Notes: generated by a model not told the origin, from the letters alone. A DNA stretch of 64,000 nt from UBA4582 sp965657335 (GCA_965657335.1 CBFHOH010000005.1:1-64000); one strand, 5' to 3'. Positions 35,618-45,329 are shown, counted from the first letter of the stretch. A program made the numbers and translations.

Positions 35618-36631
35618 CTAAAAGCGTCTTGCTGTGTACCAGTTAACTCTTCGGGCGTGGGCATCGACTTCATCAACAACGTCCAGAATAAGCGCAAACA
35701 GCGCCATTCTAATTGTTACACCGTTGTCTGTTTGCCGAAAAATCGCCAAATTTGGGTTTTCATTCAAGTCATTGTCGAGCTCATTTGCTGCTTCCCTCGA
35801 ATCGCGCGGCAGCGGATGCATGATGACAGTATTTGGTTCACAAAATTGGGTATACACAGCTTGATTCAGTCGAAAAAGGCCTTTGTATTTGTTCGCCTCC
35901 TCCTGAGTAGGAAATCGTTCTTCCTGCGTGCGGGTGACGTAGAGAATATCGGCGCCGCTGATGTTTGATTGAAGCTCGACGGACTGGTTTACCGTATGGC
36001 CAGCTGCCCTCATGGCAGTGACATATGCCTCTGGCAGACTGAGTTCGGGTGGTGAAATGAGATTAAACTGAATGTTGTTGAAAAGGCTAAGCAATTTACA
36101 CAGGGAGTGAACGGCTCGGCCGAACCGCAAGTCTCCGATTAAAGAAATGCTCAAGCCGTCGATTGATTTGTGTTTGGCAGCAAGTTCCTTGCGAATGGTG
36201 TAAAGGTCAAGTAACGCCTGGCTCGGGTGCTCGTTAGCACCGTCCCCGCCATTTATCACCGGCACCCGACTGGCTTCAGAAAACTCTGCAACAGATCCTT
36301 CAAGTTGATGTCGCATTACGATCACGTCGCTGTAGCCGGATAGCACCCGCGCAGTGTCGTAGAAAGATTCACCCTTGGCAATGGAAGTAGCCTTCAATTC
36401 TGTGGTTTCACGAACTTCGCCACCCAGTAAATTAAAGGCACAACCAAAACTGACTCGCGTTCGTGTACTGGGCTCAAAAAACATGCTGCCAAGAATTGCG
36501 CCTTCGAGCACACGGGTCGCTTTTTGTCGTCGTGCGTAAGGTTCTAATTGATCCGCAACTTCAAACACCCGTTCGATCGCTTCACGGTCAAACTCGGAAA
36601 CCGAGAGAATATGCTTACCCACAAATTTCAT
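35618..36631 (-). CDS. pyrB: Aspartate carbamoyltransferase catalytic chain
   Basis: A 337-residue enzyme of pyrimidine synthesis that joins carbamoyl phosphate and aspartate. The carbamoyl-phosphate loop is FFEPSTRTRVSFG at about residues 52-64, the second-domain motif is GDGANEHPSQALLDLYTI, and MHPLPRDSRE completes the active site. It is longer than E. coli PyrB (about 310) because of a C-terminal tail after ALFALILDVVDEV. No pyrI follows, so it is probably not the E. coli-type allosteric dodecamer. It starts only six bases after the LysR-type gene, an unusual pairing. Confidence 0.93.
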   Translation of the reverse strand: MKFVGKHILSVSEFDREAIERVFEVADQLEPYARRQKATRVLEGAILGSMFFEPSTRTRVSFGCAFNLLGGEVRETTELKATSIAKGESFYDTARVLSGYSDVIVMRHQLEGSVAEFSEASRVPVINGGDGANEHPSQALLDLYTIRKELAAKHKSIDGLSISLIGDLRFGRAVHSLCKLLSLFNNIQFNLISPPELSLPEAYVTAMRAAGHTVNQSVELQSNISGADILYVTRTQEERFPTQEEANKYKGLFRLNQAVYTQFCEPNTVIMHPLPRDSREAANELDNDLNENPNLAIFRQTDNGVTIRMALFALILDVVDEVDAHARRVNWYTARRF

Positions 36632-36637
36632 TTCGAA

Positions 36638-37552
36638 TTATTTCCAGGGCAGTTTTTCATGTAGTTCGAGTATCACTTCCCTTAACCAGCGATTCGCTTG
36701 GTCTTGGTCTGTGCTTTCATGCCAATAAAGATGCGTCTCTAGCTTAGGCACCGAAAAAGGTAGCTGTAAGTAACGCACAGGTAATTGGCTAACAAGGTAG
36801 TCAGCGAAGATCTGTGGCACGGTCAGTGACAAGTCAGCGCGAGAAACCAGTTCAGAAACGGCGAGATAGTGTTGAGTCCGCAGTGCAATTTGACGTCGCT
36901 TACCCATTTTCCCAAGGGCTAGGTCAACATGACCCAGACCTCCTCTTCGACTGGATATCTGAATGTGATTGAGGTTGAGGTAGGCATCAAGATCAAGCTC
37001 ATCGCCAATCTCTGGATGGTCGTTGCGAACGAGACAAACCTGAGGATGAGAAAATAGAGGTGCTTGTTTGATGCGCGGATCAGGAGTCAATGGTATATCA
37101 AGCGCTAGGTCAAGATTACCCGAGGCAAGCTCGATGTTCATATCCCTGCGTCGCACGTGGTAGCAGTCAATCGCAACGGAAGGCGCATCTTTCTGTAAAC
37201 GCTTGAAAATATAAGGCAACAGAATCGATTGGGTAAGGTCGGTCATTGAGACCCGAAAGCGTTTATCAGAACTCCGAGGGTCAAAAGACTCACTTTCCTG
37301 AACGCTCGCCCTCATCAGCCCCAGTGCCTGGCGCACAGATCCGATGATATTTTGTGCAACGGGTGTTGGCACCATCCCGTCTGCGGTGCGAACGAACAAG
37401 GGATCGTCAAACATATTGCGCAGACGAGAGAGTGAATTTGAAACAGCGGGCTGAGTGATACCAATGATATCCCCAGCACGCGTCAGGTTTCCTTCGGTAT
37501 AAATTGCATCAAAAACGACGAACAGATTTAGGTCAATGTCTGATAGTTTCAT
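36638..37552 (-). CDS. LysR-type transcriptional regulator
   Basis: A 304-residue regulator with an N-terminal winged helix-turn-helix: DLNLFVVFDAIYTEGNLTRA, then IGITQPAVSNSLSRLRNMFDDPLF. This reading is of the NodD/LeuO-like subgroup. The rest is a periplasmic-binding-protein-like effector domain. It is probably co-transcribed with pyrB, which begins six bases downstream, though LysR genes usually face away from their targets. The effector and targets are unknown; the 364-base gap in front of it toward gspE may hold its own binding site. Confidence 0.9.
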   Translation of the reverse strand: MKLSDIDLNLFVVFDAIYTEGNLTRAGDIIGITQPAVSNSLSRLRNMFDDPLFVRTADGMVPTPVAQNIIGSVRQALGLMRASVQESESFDPRSSDKRFRVSMTDLTQSILLPYIFKRLQKDAPSVAIDCYHVRRRDMNIELASGNLDLALDIPLTPDPRIKQAPLFSHPQVCLVRNDHPEIGDELDLDAYLNLNHIQISSRRGGLGHVDLALGKMGKRRQIALRTQHYLAVSELVSRADLSLTVPQIFADYLVSQLPVRYLQLPFSVPKLETHLYWHESTDQDQANRWLREVILELHEKLPWK

Positions 37553-37916
37553 AATAATCAGTAAAAGCAGTCTGTATGGGTTGCCGCGTCATGAAGCGAG
37601 AAGCTTGAATCATTACGCGAAATAATTTGTATAGTCCTTATAATCGATGCTTATGGTAAGCCGGATTGCACAAATAGAGAAGAGTTATCTGGAATTCTGA
37701 GACAGGGTGACCTAATCAGCCTCTGTCTGCGTTTAATCAACAAGTTTTATGGCGCGCGTTCCGACAATAGCAAGGCAATTAGATTAAGATATCCGAGATG
37801 CGCACGGGTTCTCGAATAAACTCGTCGTGTTGTCGATACAATGCTGTCAATTTGATAAGCTTTCGCTGAAAAAATTAATAAAAAACAAAGCGATAGACCA
37901 GATATAGAGATTTTTT
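37553..37916. other. Divergent gap between LysR gene and gsp operon
   Basis: The gap has no coding region. It must contain promoters for the LysR-pyrB unit and for gspE. A TATAAT-like sequence occurs near 37638, but without a matching -35 element I do not assign a promoter. No clear hairpin or repeat is seen. Confidence 0.4.
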
Positions 37917-39398
37917 ATGAGTGAACAGAATCGTCAGACCCGTTTGCCGTTTTCCTTTGCCAAACGTCACGGCGTTATTCTTTTGGCGGCGAGCGCAGAA
38001 GGTCAGTCCGATGTCATTTACAAATCAGGATTTGATATTAGCGCACTGGCAGAAGTTCGGCGGTTTGTTGCCGGGCAAATGACCTTAAAGGAAGTCGACG
38101 AACCCGCATTCGATCGCCAACTCACCCTGACATACCAAAATGACTCGGGCGAAGCGATGCAGATGATAGAGGGGCTCGGGGAAGAAATGGATCTGAGCAG
38201 TCTTGCCGATCTGATTCCTGAAACCGGTGATTTGCTGGAACAGGAAGATGATGCGCCTATTATCAAGCTAATTAACAGCCTATTAACCGAGGCGGTAAAG
38301 GTCGATGCTTCAGATATTCATATCGAGACTTATGAAACGAGATTGGTTGTAAGATTTCGCGTCGATGGCGTGCTGCGTGAGGTCGTCAGTCCCCGCAGGG
38401 CGCTCGCGCCGCTGTTAGTGTCCCGTATCAAGGTCATGGCAAAACTGGATATCGCTGAGAAACGGTTACCCCAAGACGGGCGAATTTCGGTCAGGGTGGC
38501 AGGTAAAGAGGTCGACGTTCGGGTATCAACCATTCCTGCAAGCAATGGCGAACGGGTTGTGATGCGTCTGTTAGATAAGCAAGAGGGAAGGAGAGACCTG
38601 ACTCATATGGGTATGAGCGAGTCGAATCTTGATGCAATGAAAGTGCTTGTGCAAAAGCCTCACGGTATCATCTTGGTTACTGGTCCAACCGGTTCAGGAA
38701 AATCTACAACACTCTACGCTTGCCTCGATCAGCTGAACGATCGCTCCAGAAACATCCTGACAGTTGAAGACCCCATCGAGTATGACGTCGAGGGTATTGG
38801 TCAAACACAAGTCAACGCAAAAGCCGATATGACCTTCGCTAAGGGTCTAAGGGCTATCTTGCGTCAGGATCCGGATGTGGTCATGGTTGGTGAGATTCGC
38901 GATTTTGAGACGGCAGATATCTCTGTTCAGTCGAGTTTGACGGGACATCTCGTGCTCTCGACTATCCATACGAATACGGCCTTGGGTGCGCTGACTCGGC
39001 TAGCGAATATGGGGGTACAGCCTTACCTTTTAAGCAATAGTATTGTCGGTTTGGTAGCACAGCGGCTAATCAGACTGCTGTGTCCGCATTGCCGCGAAGG
39101 TTATCAAGCAGACGCCTACGAGTGTGATTTTCTAAAAGTGGACGAGCCGCCAACGTTATATCGGGCGGTAGGCTGCGACAAGTGCGTCCATGAGGGTTAC
39201 AAAGGTCGTCAAGGTATCTATGAAGTCATTGTGATCGATGATGATTTGAGACGTATGATTCATAGCGGTGCTTCTGAGCTCGATCTTGAACAACACGCTA
39301 GAAAAAAATCAGGTGGTATTCGAGACGATGGCAGGGCAAAAATTCTGGACGGCAGCACGTCAGTGGATGAAGTCATGCGCGTTACGATGGAAGACTAG
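37917..39398 (+). CDS. gspE: Type II secretion ATPase GspE
   Basis: A 493-residue cytoplasmic hexameric ATPase that powers pseudopilus growth. Walker A is GPTGSGKS at 256-263 with K262, followed by the Asp box (TVEDPIEYD), Walker B near VVMVGEIRDFETAD and the His box STIHTNTA. A zinc-binding tetra-Cys motif, C389/C392 and C420/C423, is present as in GspE of secretion systems. It opens the operon here; gspC and gspD, which normally precede it, are missing. Confidence 0.95.
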   Translation: MSEQNRQTRLPFSFAKRHGVILLAASAEGQSDVIYKSGFDISALAEVRRFVAGQMTLKEVDEPAFDRQLTLTYQNDSGEAMQMIEGLGEEMDLSSLADLIPETGDLLEQEDDAPIIKLINSLLTEAVKVDASDIHIETYETRLVVRFRVDGVLREVVSPRRALAPLLVSRIKVMAKLDIAEKRLPQDGRISVRVAGKEVDVRVSTIPASNGERVVMRLLDKQEGRRDLTHMGMSESNLDAMKVLVQKPHGIILVTGPTGSGKSTTLYACLDQLNDRSRNILTVEDPIEYDVEGIGQTQVNAKADMTFAKGLRAILRQDPDVVMVGEIRDFETADISVQSSLTGHLVLSTIHTNTALGALTRLANMGVQPYLLSNSIVGLVAQRLIRLLCPHCREGYQADAYECDFLKVDEPPTLYRAVGCDKCVHEGYKGRQGIYEVIVIDDDLRRMIHSGASELDLEQHARKKSGGIRDDGRAKILDGSTSVDEVMRVTMED

Positions 39399-39414
39399 GG
39401 TGGGGCGCTAAGTT

Positions 39415-40632
39415 ATGGCAGCGTTTCAATACATCGCGCTTAACGGCAGAGGCCGTGAAGAAAAAGGCACGCTTGAGGCTGATAGTTCAAGACAGGCGCG
39501 GCAAATTCTGCGTGACAAAGGGCTATCACCGCTCACGGTAGATGTGACTCAGGAAGAAAAAGCATCCAATAACTTTCTGGCGAATCTGCTTAAGCCGACC
39601 TTGTCTGTGCGAGAGTTGGCCTTGGTGACCCGCCAGTTAGCGACACTTATCGCCGCTGGGCTGCCTGTTGAAGAAGCAATACTCGCGGTATCGAAACAGA
39701 GTGAAAACCCAAAAACGCAGGCAATGCTTGCCGCGCTGCGCTCGAAGGTAATGGAAGGTTATTCACTGGCAAATAGTCTGGCGGAATATCCACGGGCATT
39801 TCCTAATTTATATCGTGCCACCGTGGCAGCGGGAGAGTCTGCGGGTCATCTTGACTTGGTTTTGAATCGGCTAGCTGATTTTACCGAGTCGCAGCATGAA
39901 TCTCGGCAACGTGTGCAACAGGCGATGGTGTATCCGATCATACTATTTGTGTTGACCCTTGCAATTCTCGCCGGTTTGCTGGGATATGTGGTGCCCGATA
40001 TTGTAAAGGTGTTTGCAGATACTGGGCAGGAGTTACCTGGACTCACGATTGTCATTATTTCTCTTAGTGATTTTGTAGTGAACTGGGGCGCTGCGATTGT
40101 TGTCTTACTTATCCTGCTAGTCATTGGTGTGCAACGCGCGTTACAGATTCCATCTGTCAGGATGGCATGGGATCGGCGGTTGCTACATTTGTGGCTGGTC
40201 GGAAAGCTCAGCAGAGGTATGAATACGGCACAGTTCTCGAGCACCCTAGCGATACTTTCAGCCAGCGGTGTGCCTTTGGTAGATGCTATGAAAATATCCG
40301 GTCAGGTACTTTCAAACACCTGGCTACAACAAAAGGTTGCTGAAGCGACGGTAAAGGTGAGTGAAGGCACAAGTCTCAACATGGCATTAGAGCAAAGTGG
40401 TTATTTTCCGCCAATGATGTTGCATATGATTGCCAGCGGTGAGTCTAGTGGTGAACTCGATGAAATGCTCGTGCGCGTTTCACATCATATGCAACAGGAT
40501 GTGGAAATGATTATGGGCGTGTTGCTGAGTTTGTTTGGCCCTTTTATGCTGCTAATGATGGGCGGTGGGGTTTTTGTCATTGTGATGGCCATACTTTTAC
40601 CAATTATTAACCTCAACCAGCTTGTTGGATAG
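39415..40632 (+). CDS. gspF: Type II secretion inner-membrane platform protein GspF
   Basis: A 405-residue polytopic protein that anchors the assembly platform and contacts GspE. FQYIALNGRGREEKGTLEA at the start is the usual family opening. Two cytoplasmic T2SSF domains are visible (about residues 65-190 and 265-390), each with an AGESAGHLD- or SGESSGELDEM-type motif, and three membrane helices. It lies 16 bases after gspE. Confidence 0.95.
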   Translation: MAAFQYIALNGRGREEKGTLEADSSRQARQILRDKGLSPLTVDVTQEEKASNNFLANLLKPTLSVRELALVTRQLATLIAAGLPVEEAILAVSKQSENPKTQAMLAALRSKVMEGYSLANSLAEYPRAFPNLYRATVAAGESAGHLDLVLNRLADFTESQHESRQRVQQAMVYPIILFVLTLAILAGLLGYVVPDIVKVFADTGQELPGLTIVIISLSDFVVNWGAAIVVLLILLVIGVQRALQIPSVRMAWDRRLLHLWLVGKLSRGMNTAQFSSTLAILSASGVPLVDAMKISGQVLSNTWLQQKVAEATVKVSEGTSLNMALEQSGYFPPMMLHMIASGESSGELDEMLVRVSHHMQQDVEMIMGVLLSLFGPFMLLMMGGGVFVIVMAILLPIINLNQLVG

Positions 40633-40678
40633 AAATATCAAAAATCTAGTAATCGATTGAATGAAAAACAGGAACGCT

Positions 40679-41137
40679 ATGAAACAGAAAGGAAACGCAG
40701 CACTGAAAGGTCAACGCGGTTTGGTCAAGTCAAAAGGTTTTACGCTTATCGAGATTATGGTGGTCGTTGTCATTCTCGGTATTCTCGGGGCGCTAATTGT
40801 CCCTAACTTCATCGGTCGTCCGGACGAGGCACGGGTTGAAGCTGCCAAATCTGATATCCACGCAATTGCAAATGCGCTGGAATTGTACCGTTTGGATAAT
40901 AGCAATTATCCAAGTTCCGACCAGAACCTCGACGCGCTGGTATCAGAGCCCTCCGGTTATCCCGAACCGCGAAACTGGAGCCCGGACGGGTATCTCAAGA
41001 AACTACCCCGAGACCCATGGGGTGAACCCTATGGTTATTTTAACGAAGAGCGGAATTTTGACCTCTACTCCTATGGTGCCGACCGCAAGGAAGGTGGCGA
41101 GGGAGTGGATGCAGATATTCGTTATTCAGAACTCTAG
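40679..41137 (+). CDS. gspG: Major pseudopilin GspG
   Basis: A 152-residue major pseudopilin. The prepilin peptidase site is in SKG-FTLIEIMVVVVILGIL, with the conserved Glu at +5. The body shows DNSNYPSSDQNLDALV, LPRDPWGEPYGY and YSYGADRKEGGEG, the calcium-binding C-terminal loop. The leader is long (about 26 residues). ATG at 40679 has AGGA at correct distance and is preferred to the ATG at 40661. Without gspO here, processing must rely on a prepilin peptidase encoded elsewhere (such as PilD). Confidence 0.95.
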   Translation: MKQKGNAALKGQRGLVKSKGFTLIEIMVVVVILGILGALIVPNFIGRPDEARVEAAKSDIHAIANALELYRLDNSNYPSSDQNLDALVSEPSGYPEPRNWSPDGYLKKLPRDPWGEPYGYFNEERNFDLYSYGADRKEGGEGVDADIRYSEL

Positions 41138-41142
41138 CGAAG

Positions 41143-41718
41143 ATGCAAAATAACCGGTCGCCACTGACGTCAAAGCAGGCTTTGGGATTTACGCTGGTGG
41201 AGATTCTGGTTGTTCTGATCATCGTATCCGTGATGTCTGGTATTGTCGTGACTAGCTTGCCAAGTTCTTTTCAAAACAGCGATTTTGAAGACGAGAGTCT
41301 GCGACTAAAAACAGTAATCGAACTTGTCCGGGAGGAATCGCTTACGCGAGCCTCAGAGTATGGTCTGGTTTCTGACAAAGATAACTACTCTTTTTTTGTC
41401 TACAACGAAATTGAACAAAACTGGGCCCAGTTGGAAACAAAGCCCTATGCCAAGCACACACTAGCGCAAGGTATTCGACTTAGCACCACGATCGAGGATA
41501 ACGCACTCATGCTGGCGGATGAGGAAGAGGAAGAGTCCGCAATCCCCAACGCACCCCGAATATTATTGTTGTCCAGCGGTGAGATGACGCCGTTTGAAAT
41601 TACAATTGCTCTGGGCCGGGATAAAACCAGAACATTGGTCTCCGACGGCTATAGTGAGCTTGCATGGCAAGATGAGTTAGACGAAAAAAACGATCGAAAG
41701 TCGGCGTCGCGGCGATAA
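41143..41718 (+). CDS. gspH: Minor pseudopilin GspH
   Basis: A 191-residue minor pseudopilin with the cleavage motif LG-FTLVEILVVLIIVSVMSG and Glu at +5. A globular, mainly beta domain follows, with an acidic insert (LADEEEEESAIPNAP) and the GspH-like pattern around LLSSGEMTPFEITI. It starts five bases after gspG and belongs to the same transcript. It joins GspI, J and K at the pseudopilus tip. Confidence 0.9.
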   Translation: MQNNRSPLTSKQALGFTLVEILVVLIIVSVMSGIVVTSLPSSFQNSDFEDESLRLKTVIELVREESLTRASEYGLVSDKDNYSFFVYNEIEQNWAQLETKPYAKHTLAQGIRLSTTIEDNALMLADEEEEESAIPNAPRILLLSSGEMTPFEITIALGRDKTRTLVSDGYSELAWQDELDEKNDRKSASRR

Positions 41719-41744
41719 GACGGAGTGCATGAGTTGAGGGGATC

Positions 41745-42122
41745 ATGAAAAAACAGGCTGGCTTCACACTGCTTGAAATTGTTATTGCTGTTGCCATTTT
41801 CGCGGTCGCCTCGACAGCGCTCATTCGCAACGCTTCTAACTCGGTTGTTCAAACATTGCGGGTTCAGGATCGCACAATCGGGTATTGGTTGGCTGAAAAC
41901 GAACTTGAAACATTGCGAAGTGCGCCCCGAACTGAAGAGTTTTTCCCAGCCGTGGGTACCGATAGAGAAAGTGTCACGATGGCGAACAGAGACTGGGAGC
42001 TAAAGATACAGGTCGAATCAACAGAGGACCCGGACATGCGCAGGGTGAAGGTTACTGTATACGACGAGCAGGACCTTGATGTTGAAGTAGCAACGCTTGT
42101 CGGATTCATAGGCAAACACTGA
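41745..42122 (+). CDS. gspI: Minor pseudopilin GspI
   Basis: A 125-residue minor pseudopilin. The short leader KKQAG is followed by FTLLEIVIAVAIFAVAST, and the rest carries the GspI pattern IGYWLAENELETLRSAP and NRDWELKIQVEST. It nucleates the tip complex with GspJ and GspK. The stop TGA shares its last base with the gspJ start (TGATG), so translation is coupled. Confidence 0.92.
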   Translation: MKKQAGFTLLEIVIAVAIFAVASTALIRNASNSVVQTLRVQDRTIGYWLAENELETLRSAPRTEEFFPAVGTDRESVTMANRDWELKIQVESTEDPDMRRVKVTVYDEQDLDVEVATLVGFIGKH

Positions 42123-42871
42123 TGTTGCAGATTATGCAAAAAGTGGGTCCGCATCAGTCAAGGCAATCCGGTTTTACACTACTGGAGGTGATGGTCGCAT
42201 TTTCAATATTTGCAGTGATCGGGTTAAGCGCTCATCAATTTTTGCGGACGATCATCAATACACGAGAAGTCACGCACCAGAACAACACGGTGATAAGCGG
42301 TGCCTCTAGAGCTTTTAACCTGATGCAAAGGGATTTTTCACATATGGCTGATCGGCAGGTTCGGGATGCATATGGCGAACCTTTACCGCCTTTGATTGTC
42401 GGCATGGGCGAATATGACGTTGAGTTTTCGAGAACCGGGTGGAGTAACCCGGCCCGACTGCCCCGGAGTAATATGCAGCGTGTTGCTTATGGGCTTAATG
42501 AGGATAACGAGCTAGAGCGATATTTTTGGTTAGTCATGGACAGGGCGGAGGATTCTGAACCTGTGACTCAGCGCCTGTTAACGGACGTAGAGGATTTTCG
42601 AGTTAACCTGATGAATAGCGAGGGTGGTTTTGTTGATGCCTGGCCTGATTTTGAAAACGGGGCTCGATTACCGAGGGCTGTGGAAATCATCATTACGCAT
42701 AAAAAGCTGGGTGAGCTGCGAAAACTCTACTCAGTTGTGATGACTGCTGATACGAACGGGCTTGAGTCTCAAGGTAACGCTGCGAATGACTCTAACGATC
42801 AGGATCGTAATGCGGATGACTCTGACACCAACAGAGCGTCTAACGGGAGCAACACGAATGTTCGTCGCTAG
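42122..42871 (+). CDS. gspJ: Minor pseudopilin GspJ
   Basis: A 249-residue minor pseudopilin with cleavage site SG-FTLLEVMVAFSIFAVIGL and the family motif NLMQRDFSHMADRQVRD. RVAYGL and the VEIIITHKKLGEL strand fit GspJ. About 35 residues at the C-terminus form an Asn/Asp/Ser-rich tail (for example NAANDSNDQDRNADDSD) that is low in complexity and not a usual part of the family. Its end overlaps gspK by 14 bases. Confidence 0.9.
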   Translation: MLQIMQKVGPHQSRQSGFTLLEVMVAFSIFAVIGLSAHQFLRTIINTREVTHQNNTVISGASRAFNLMQRDFSHMADRQVRDAYGEPLPPLIVGMGEYDVEFSRTGWSNPARLPRSNMQRVAYGLNEDNELERYFWLVMDRAEDSEPVTQRLLTDVEDFRVNLMNSEGGFVDAWPDFENGARLPRAVEIIITHKKLGELRKLYSVVMTADTNGLESQGNAANDSNDQDRNADDSDTNRASNGSNTNVRR

Positions 42872-43994
42872 CGCGGGTGTTATTGCGCTACCACGTAAGA
42901 CACGTGGCGTTGCGCTAATTTCTATTCTATTGGTTGTCGTCATTGCAACAGTACTGGGAGTTAAGATGACAACAGAGCAGCATTTCTCCATTAATCGAGC
43001 CCGCAATTATTTTGATCAAGGCAAGGTTCGTCAGTATGCATTAGGCGGTGAAGAACTTGCTCGACAAATTCTTTACAAGGACTTTGCAGATAACCCGCAA
43101 AAAGATGTCTTGACCGAAGAATGGGCGAGTACTGAGTTAAAGTTTGAGTTTGAAGATGGCGCGATTGAAATGTCTATTGAAGACCTGCAGGGTAAATTTA
43201 ACCTGAACTCGCTTGTTGCCTCGAGTCCAGCCAGGTTAGACGGCGGCTCAAATGCTAATGCGATACCCCAAAGTGCTAATGATACTGAGAATCAGCAAAC
43301 TGAGGATAATCCAAGAGGAAATTTGCCCGGAAGCGGCAGGAGACCAGGGAATGCCGCCTCTGCTGAGATGGCGATGACGCGATTTCGCGTTTTACTCAAT
43401 CAGCAAGGTATTGATCCCGTTTTTGCTGATCGTATTAGGGACTGGATAGATATAAATCAGGACGTTACGCAGTTGGGCGCCGAAGATTTCGATTATTTGG
43501 GCCTCGATCGACCTTATCGAACAGCGGATACACCCATGTTTGATTTGACCGAGCTTCGTCTTATATTAGATATTGATCCGCTTACATTTTCAGTGCTGGA
43601 GCCGTTGGTGACGACCTTGCCTGCTAGCGTCAACCTGATCAATGTGAATACAGCCCCAAGTGTTGTAATACAGGCGATAGCCGGTAACGGGCTATCACCA
43701 GAGCTTGCCGAAGTCTTTACCGTTAATAGGAACGAAACAGAGGGTTTCGATTCGGTTGAGGCTTTTCTTCAAGATGATAGCTTGGCTGGTCAGGGGATAT
43801 CTCCTGATGGACTTAGTGTACAATCAGGTTTCTTCAAGGTGAGCGTTAGAGCACGAGTCGATGATAGGTTTGGGTACCTGACGAGTATTATTCAGCGCAA
43901 CCCAACTGATGGCAGTATGCGCGTTATCTATCGGGACGCCAGTAAGAAAATCTATCCAGTAGTAGCAAGCAATACCGAGGCAAGTGCCTCTTAA
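42858..43994 (+). CDS. gspK: Minor pseudopilin GspK
   Basis: A 378-residue tip pseudopilin. The N-terminus reads RG-VALISILLVVVIATVLG and, as expected for GspK, lacks Glu at +5. QYALGGEELARQIL and IEDLQGKFNLNSLV are typical, and LINVNTAPSVVIQAIAG marks the helix-hairpin-like domain. An Asn/Gln-rich insert (about residues 125-165) lies after the LQGKFNLNS motif. The frame is open much further back, but the ATG at 42858, with GGGAG ahead, gives a normal prepilin leader. Confidence 0.92.
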   Translation: MFVASAGVIALPRKTRGVALISILLVVVIATVLGVKMTTEQHFSINRARNYFDQGKVRQYALGGEELARQILYKDFADNPQKDVLTEEWASTELKFEFEDGAIEMSIEDLQGKFNLNSLVASSPARLDGGSNANAIPQSANDTENQQTEDNPRGNLPGSGRRPGNAASAEMAMTRFRVLLNQQGIDPVFADRIRDWIDINQDVTQLGAEDFDYLGLDRPYRTADTPMFDLTELRLILDIDPLTFSVLEPLVTTLPASVNLINVNTAPSVVIQAIAGNGLSPELAEVFTVNRNETEGFDSVEAFLQDDSLAGQGISPDGLSVQSGFFKVSVRARVDDRFGYLTSIIQRNPTDGSMRVIYRDASKKIYPVVASNTEASAS

Positions 43995-44034
43995 GACACA
44001 TTTTTCTACGCACACGATTGGCAATGAAATAAAC

Positions 44035-45276
44035 ATGCTAGAAAACCTATATTTAAGATTGTCAGAGTCAGGCGTTGAGTGGTCGCTATTCGATCCTGCG
44101 GGAGACGAGGTGAGCGCTCGAGGTGCTGGTGATTTTGACGCCTTAGCGGAACTTATCGAAGCACGACAATGGGACGGAGAAGTGATCGTTTTGGTCAGCG
44201 CTTCTTGCGTCACTATGCATCAGGTCAATATTCCATCAAAGCAACCGCGGCAGATTCAGCAAGCTGTCCCCTATGCGATTGAGGAGAGCCTTGCTGTTGA
44301 TACAGAGGATTGCCACTTTGCACTTGGCCGACGGGCAAGTAATGGTGATATTTCTGTCGCTGTCATCTCTCGAAGCTTATTTGAAGGTTGGTTAGTTAAA
44401 CTTGCTGAAATGGGCATACCAGCGTCATTTGTGGCGATAGATGCACTTCAGTTACCGCTGTTTCCAGATCAATCGCATCCACGAACGACAGCGCTGATTG
44501 AGCGTGACAGGGTGTTAATTCGGACAGATAACGAAAAAGGCTATTTTCTTGATCGCGGGCAACTAGCCAGCGGGATAGGTTTCCTTAAGGATGATCAGCG
44601 ATCAAGTCTGGATCTCTGGCTTGTGCCTGAGATGCAATCTGAAATTGATCTCTCTGTGAACCAAGTGATTGCGGAATTTGATACAGAGATAAAAATCGAG
44701 CCGATTGACGTTTCGCCATTCGAGCTTCTTTGCCGCAATTTCAATGAACAAACCATAAATTTGCTTCAGGGTGAATATTTGGTTGAGCGAAAGACTTCAA
44801 AGGCTTCGAGTGTCTGGCGTTCTGCAGCGATTTTGTCCGGTTGTGCGCTACTGTTACACCTTGTGATGACAACCGGGCAGGCAATCTATCTTGATATGAC
44901 TGCGACACGCTATGAGGCTGAGGCGCGCGCGCTGTATGCGGATGTATTCCCAAGAGATCGCAATGTTACCGACATTAGACGACGGTGGCAGGCGCATCTG
45001 AGGGGCGGTAAATCCGATGTGGGCGATAAGTTCGTTGGGCTGTTTAGCACCGCCGCAGGCAGTCTGGCGGGCTCAAGTTTGGTATTGAATAATGTTAACT
45101 TTAATGAAAACCGCGGCGACCTGATTCTGCAACTTGAAGCCCCAAGGAGTGAGCAGCTTGTGCTTTTCTCTCAGACCCTTAGCAAGCTAGGCCTTGATGC
45201 AGAGATTGGCACAATTAGTCAGGAAGATAGTGCAGTGCGCGGCAGCATAAAAGTAAAATCATTGGGCGGTGACTAG
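44035..45276 (+). CDS. gspL: Type II secretion protein GspL
   Basis: A 413-residue bitopic inner-membrane protein. The cytoplasmic actin-like domain (about residues 1-255) recruits GspE; motifs include PSKQPRQIQQAVPYAIEES and LWLVPE. One membrane helix follows near ILSGCALLLHLVMTTGQAIY, and then a periplasmic ferredoxin-like domain that pairs with GspM. The in-frame GTG at 43984 overlaps gspK; ATG at 44035 starts close to the family's normal N-terminus. Confidence 0.9.
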   Translation: MLENLYLRLSESGVEWSLFDPAGDEVSARGAGDFDALAELIEARQWDGEVIVLVSASCVTMHQVNIPSKQPRQIQQAVPYAIEESLAVDTEDCHFALGRRASNGDISVAVISRSLFEGWLVKLAEMGIPASFVAIDALQLPLFPDQSHPRTTALIERDRVLIRTDNEKGYFLDRGQLASGIGFLKDDQRSSLDLWLVPEMQSEIDLSVNQVIAEFDTEIKIEPIDVSPFELLCRNFNEQTINLLQGEYLVERKTSKASSVWRSAAILSGCALLLHLVMTTGQAIYLDMTATRYEAEARALYADVFPRDRNVTDIRRRWQAHLRGGKSDVGDKFVGLFSTAAGSLAGSSLVLNNVNFNENRGDLILQLEAPRSEQLVLFSQTLSKLGLDAEIGTISQEDSAVRGSIKVKSLGGD

Positions 45277-45329
45277 CAGGATGCTTATGGGAAGAGTCGA
45301 AATAGACAATACGGGGATAGCGTGTCGCG

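Noticed and set aside
42762..42857. Upstream extension of gspK
   Set aside because: It lies inside gspJ and would bury the prepilin leader; ATG at 42858 is normal.
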